DNA of 64,000 nt, from contig JAUIAH010000010.1 of the NCBI GenBank assembly GCA_030425385.1, positions 1 through 64,000 on the forward strand, given 5' to 3'. Source of the DNA: Verrucomicrobiia bacterium. GTDB lineage: Bacteria > Verrucomicrobiota > Verrucomicrobiia > Verrucomicrobiales > DEV007. Under the pieces are notes generated by a model. That model was not told the origin of the DNA, did not search any database, and worked only from the letters and a program-made list of their open reading frames with translations. Shown here in pieces: positions 61,852 through 64,000 of the stretch. Each line of letters begins with the position of its first letter. Positions within the stretch are counted from its first letter, which is position 1. Position numbers and translations under genes: made by a program.

Positions 61852-64000
61852 ATGATGAATGACACGGAATGCGTGCGACGCTACCTCAAGGATCACGACC
61901 AGGAGGCCTTTCGGTGTCTCGTCGAGCGCTATTCGGGAATGGTATACGGCGTCGCCTTGCGCCAGACGTCCCAAGCAAGCCTAGCCGAAGAAGCCGCGCA
62001 AACAGTCTTCATTCAACTGGCCAAGAAAGCGGCGGCCTTGCGCAACCCAGCCAGTCTCGCCTCATGGCTGTATCGTAGCGCCGTCCTCGAGTCCTTGCAT
62101 CTGTTGCGCCGACGCAGCCGGGAAAGGAAGCATCGAGAGCGCCTCATGGAAGCGACAAGATCGCCGGATGAGCACGCTGACAGTTGGCGCGAAGTCATTC
62201 CCTGCCTCGACATCGCCTTGAATCAACTCTCACAGAGTGACCGACAGATCATTCTAGCGCGGTTCTATCATGAACACAGCTATAGTGAGATCGCGGCCCA
62301 CTTGCAGAAATCGGAAGCGGCTTGCCGCAAACAAATTTCCCGCGCATTGAAGAAGCTCTCGCGCCTCTTGAAAAGACAAGGAGTGCTCGCGTCGACAGCA
62401 TTGTTAGCCCAAGGACTCCAGCCCGAACTCGCCGCGGCAAGCCCCGTGGGTCTGGTGGATGTCATCGAGGGACGGGTCGCCGATCTCTCTGGGCACAGCG
62501 CGCTGTCGACAGTGAGTGCCTCTCTCATGGCTGCGATCTCCAGCAAGACGATGTTAGTCATCGTGGCCGGACTTTCCGCCGTGGCACCAGTCGTTGCCAG
62601 CAAGCGCGAGACCCTGCACGATCAAACCTCGGCACCTGCCGCCTCGTATTCGGTCCTGCCTTCGACCCGTCTCGCCCCCCTTGTGAATGACACTGTCAGT
62701 GTTGAGGATATCCTTGCCGCTCTCGGAACAGAGCAGTTGGCGCTCCTCCTGCGTTGGTTGCCTTCGGCCAGCAACGCCGACCTGGAGAGACTCGCCACAA
62801 CCCGCCTGTCAATGTTGCAGGTAGAGGGTGTTGCGCTCAACTCTGTTAGCTTCTGGAGTCTTCTCTTTCAACGCTGGGTGACGTTGGATTCCCATGCTGC
62901 CCTGACATTTGCCGAGGACTCCAAAAAGACGCTGCGTGGCCATCGCGGACAAGAACTCTTTGATCTGGAAATGATCTTTCTGGCCTGGGCCAAGGCGGCC
63001 CCCGATAAGGCACTGGCGGCTGCCGAGCAGCGCTCCGCACCATTGGTCGTGATCGTGCTCAATGAACTTCAGAACCGCGATCCTTGGAAAGTCATCGAAC
63101 TCAGTAAGCAACTCGATCCTGGCATTGCCTCCTTGATAAATTGGGGAGATCTCTTCGAGACACTGGCCAAGCGTGATCTGACAACCGCCACCGAAGCCGC
63201 TCAAGCCATGCCTCCGTCGCGAAATCAAGATCGCGCGCTCTTCGCCGTCGCCATGGCCACGATGGCATCCGATCCTCAAGCCGGTCTCGCCATGTTAGAG
63301 GGACGTTCGAGGGTTCCACTCCTACAGAAATGGTTGGCGGCCGATTGGGAAGGTGGCTTTCAAGCGATCCAAGCGGAACCGAAGTCTATCGGGAAACTCA
63401 CATTGATGCGTGAGACAGCTGGGGACTATTGGAAGCGCCATTCCGAAAAAGCCAAAGCCTGGGCCTTCGCGATCAAGGATCCCCAACTCCGCCGGGCTGC
63501 TCTATCCGGTCTCGCCGTCGCCGCAGCCGAGAGCGATCCACTCCAAGCCAAAGCCATCTTCGATGCCTTGGGATGGGATGTGCGAGACCCTGACGCGACC
63601 ACGAGTTATGTCTCAGGAGGCTCAGGACAGGTGAGAGGTTCTGTCGAAACACTCGAAAACGCCGCCCAACAGGTGATTACGGCTGTGAGCAAGTCAGACC
63701 GTCACGAAGCGCTGTCCTTGTTAGGCAATGTCAAGGGCATTGGGAACGAGCAACGCCTTCTCGACGTGATCGCCACGCCGTGGATGTCGGAAGATCGCCA
63801 GGGCTTTGAGAAAGCCATCCGCGCGCAGCCTTCCGGGAAGCTCCGCACATCGTTGGCCCGCTGGTATGCGAGTGCGTTAGTGTCTGACAATCCTAACGAA
63901 GCCCTGCAATGGGTGACGGAGAACGCGGCGCTCAGTGAAGAAATCGTGATACAACAGGTGTTCGGGGACTGGCAACAGTCCGATCCTCAAGCAGCAAGAG
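61852..64000 (+). CDS. ECF sigma factor with membrane segment and long C-terminal extension (cut by window edge)
   Basis: An open frame of over 700 codons that continues past base 64,000. The N-terminal 180 residues are an ECF-type sigma factor: region 2 (DQEAFRCLVERYSGMVYGVA, AEEAAQTVFIQLAKKA, NPASLASWLYRSAVLESLHL) and region 4 (LNQLSQSDRQIILARFYHEH, SYSEIAAHLQKSEAACRKQI). A single membrane helix follows (about residues 220-240, SSKTMLVIVAGLSAVAPVVA). The rest (about 500 residues so far) is a helical repeat region with DPxxAL and W-rich segments such as LARWYASALVSDNPNEALQW, typical of verrucomicrobial sigma-fusion proteins. The membrane anchor and helical tail suggest a sigma factor released or controlled at the membrane. 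Starts at 61798 (with GGAGA), 61843, 61852 and 61855 are possible; the domain begins just after 61852. Confidence 0.88.
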   Translation, partial: MMNDTECVRRYLKDHDQEAFRCLVERYSGMVYGVALRQTSQASLAEEAAQTVFIQLAKKAAALRNPASLASWLYRSAVLESLHLLRRRSRERKHRERLMEATRSPDEHADSWREVIPCLDIALNQLSQSDRQIILARFYHEHSYSEIAAHLQKSEAACRKQISRALKKLSRLLKRQGVLASTALLAQGLQPELAAASPVGLVDVIEGRVADLSGHSALSTVSASLMAAISSKTMLVIVAGLSAVAPVVASKRETLHDQTSAPAASYSVLPSTRLAPLVNDTVSVEDILAALGTEQLALLLRWLPSASNADLERLATTRLSMLQVEGVALNSVSFWSLLFQRWVTLDSHAALTFAEDSKKTLRGHRGQELFDLEMIFLAWAKAAPDKALAAAEQRSAPLVVIVLNELQNRDPWKVIELSKQLDPGIASLINWGDLFETLAKRDLTTATEAAQAMPPSRNQDRALFAVAMATMASDPQAGLAMLEGRSRVPLLQKWLAADWEGGFQAIQAEPKSIGKLTLMRETAGDYWKRHSEKAKAWAFAIKDPQLRRAALSGLAVAAAESDPLQAKAIFDALGWDVRDPDATTSYVSGGSGQVRGSVETLENAAQQVITAVSKSDRHEALSLLGNVKGIGNEQRLLDVIATPWMSEDRQGFEKAIRAQPSGKLRTSLARWYASALVSDNPNEALQWVTENAALSEEIVIQQVFGDWQQSDPQAAR

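Overview
The window looks like a chromosomal segment from a member of the Verrucomicrobiota. The pointers are PEP-CTERM proteins with an exosortase, a ThuA/PVC-type dehydrogenase/cytochrome c fusion, large secreted LamG, discoidin, PA14, RHS and beta-helix proteins, an ECF sigma factor divergent from a Ser/Thr kinase, a long plant/chlamydia-type IspG, and an ECF sigma factor carrying a membrane segment and a long C-terminal extension. Base composition is moderately GC-rich apart from the first 5 kb. No rRNA, tRNA or CRISPR array was seen.

Bases 1 to about 5,055 are an accessory region. It reads as an integron-type gene cassette array without a visible integrase. Small plus-strand genes (HAD phosphatase, ankyrin protein, ParDE-like toxin-antitoxin pair, a DUF4288-like protein, an unknown protein) each start a few bases after a GACGTT or GACATT core, and each core ends an imperfect palindrome of about 120 bp that resembles attC. 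Most attC sites are interrupted on the bottom strand by a group II intron copy lacking any reverse-transcriptase ORF. One copy is about 690 nt and looks complete, one is shrunk to about 305 nt, and others are 3' tails. The introns sit at the same position in the attC core, and a candidate EBS1 inside them is complementary to that core. An unrelated plus-strand group II intron tail and an 87-bp tandem duplication inside the toxin-antitoxin pair add to the picture.

Bases 5.2 to 12.5 kb hold a PEP-CTERM protein, a convergent exosortase-EpsI fusion and a giant modular SGNH esterase. Bases 12.6 to 18.3 kb are housekeeping DNA repair (TPR protein, recJ, recG). Bases 18.3 to 26 kb encode a beta-helix/DUF11 secreted protein behind a full RHS protein. 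Bases 26 to 31.2 kb hold a PBP4-type DacB, an SHD1-like secreted protein, an AsmA-like protein and a zinc-ribbon protein.

Bases 31.2 to 34.7 kb are a divergent ECF sigma factor and transmembrane kinase pair, bracketed by an exact 25-bp direct repeat as if inserted between its neighbours. Next come trkA, ispG, an azurin-like cupredoxin, a SenB-like glycosyltransferase and a spermidine-synthase-like methyltransferase. Bases 40.6 to 51 kb hold a five-repeat LamG protein, a PVC dehydrogenase/cytochrome fusion and a Gfo/Idh/MocA oxidoreductase, with a divergent AraC-type regulator, probably for carbohydrate use. Bases 51.8 to 55.5 kb are an fbpABC-type ferric iron transport operon preceded by a Fur-box-like palindrome. 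The remainder holds a second PEP-CTERM protein, an animal-type haem peroxidase, a DUF5069 protein, a second SGNH esterase, an SDR/FAH pair typical of non-phosphorylative deoxy-sugar acid catabolism, and the start of an ECF sigma gene that runs off the right edge.
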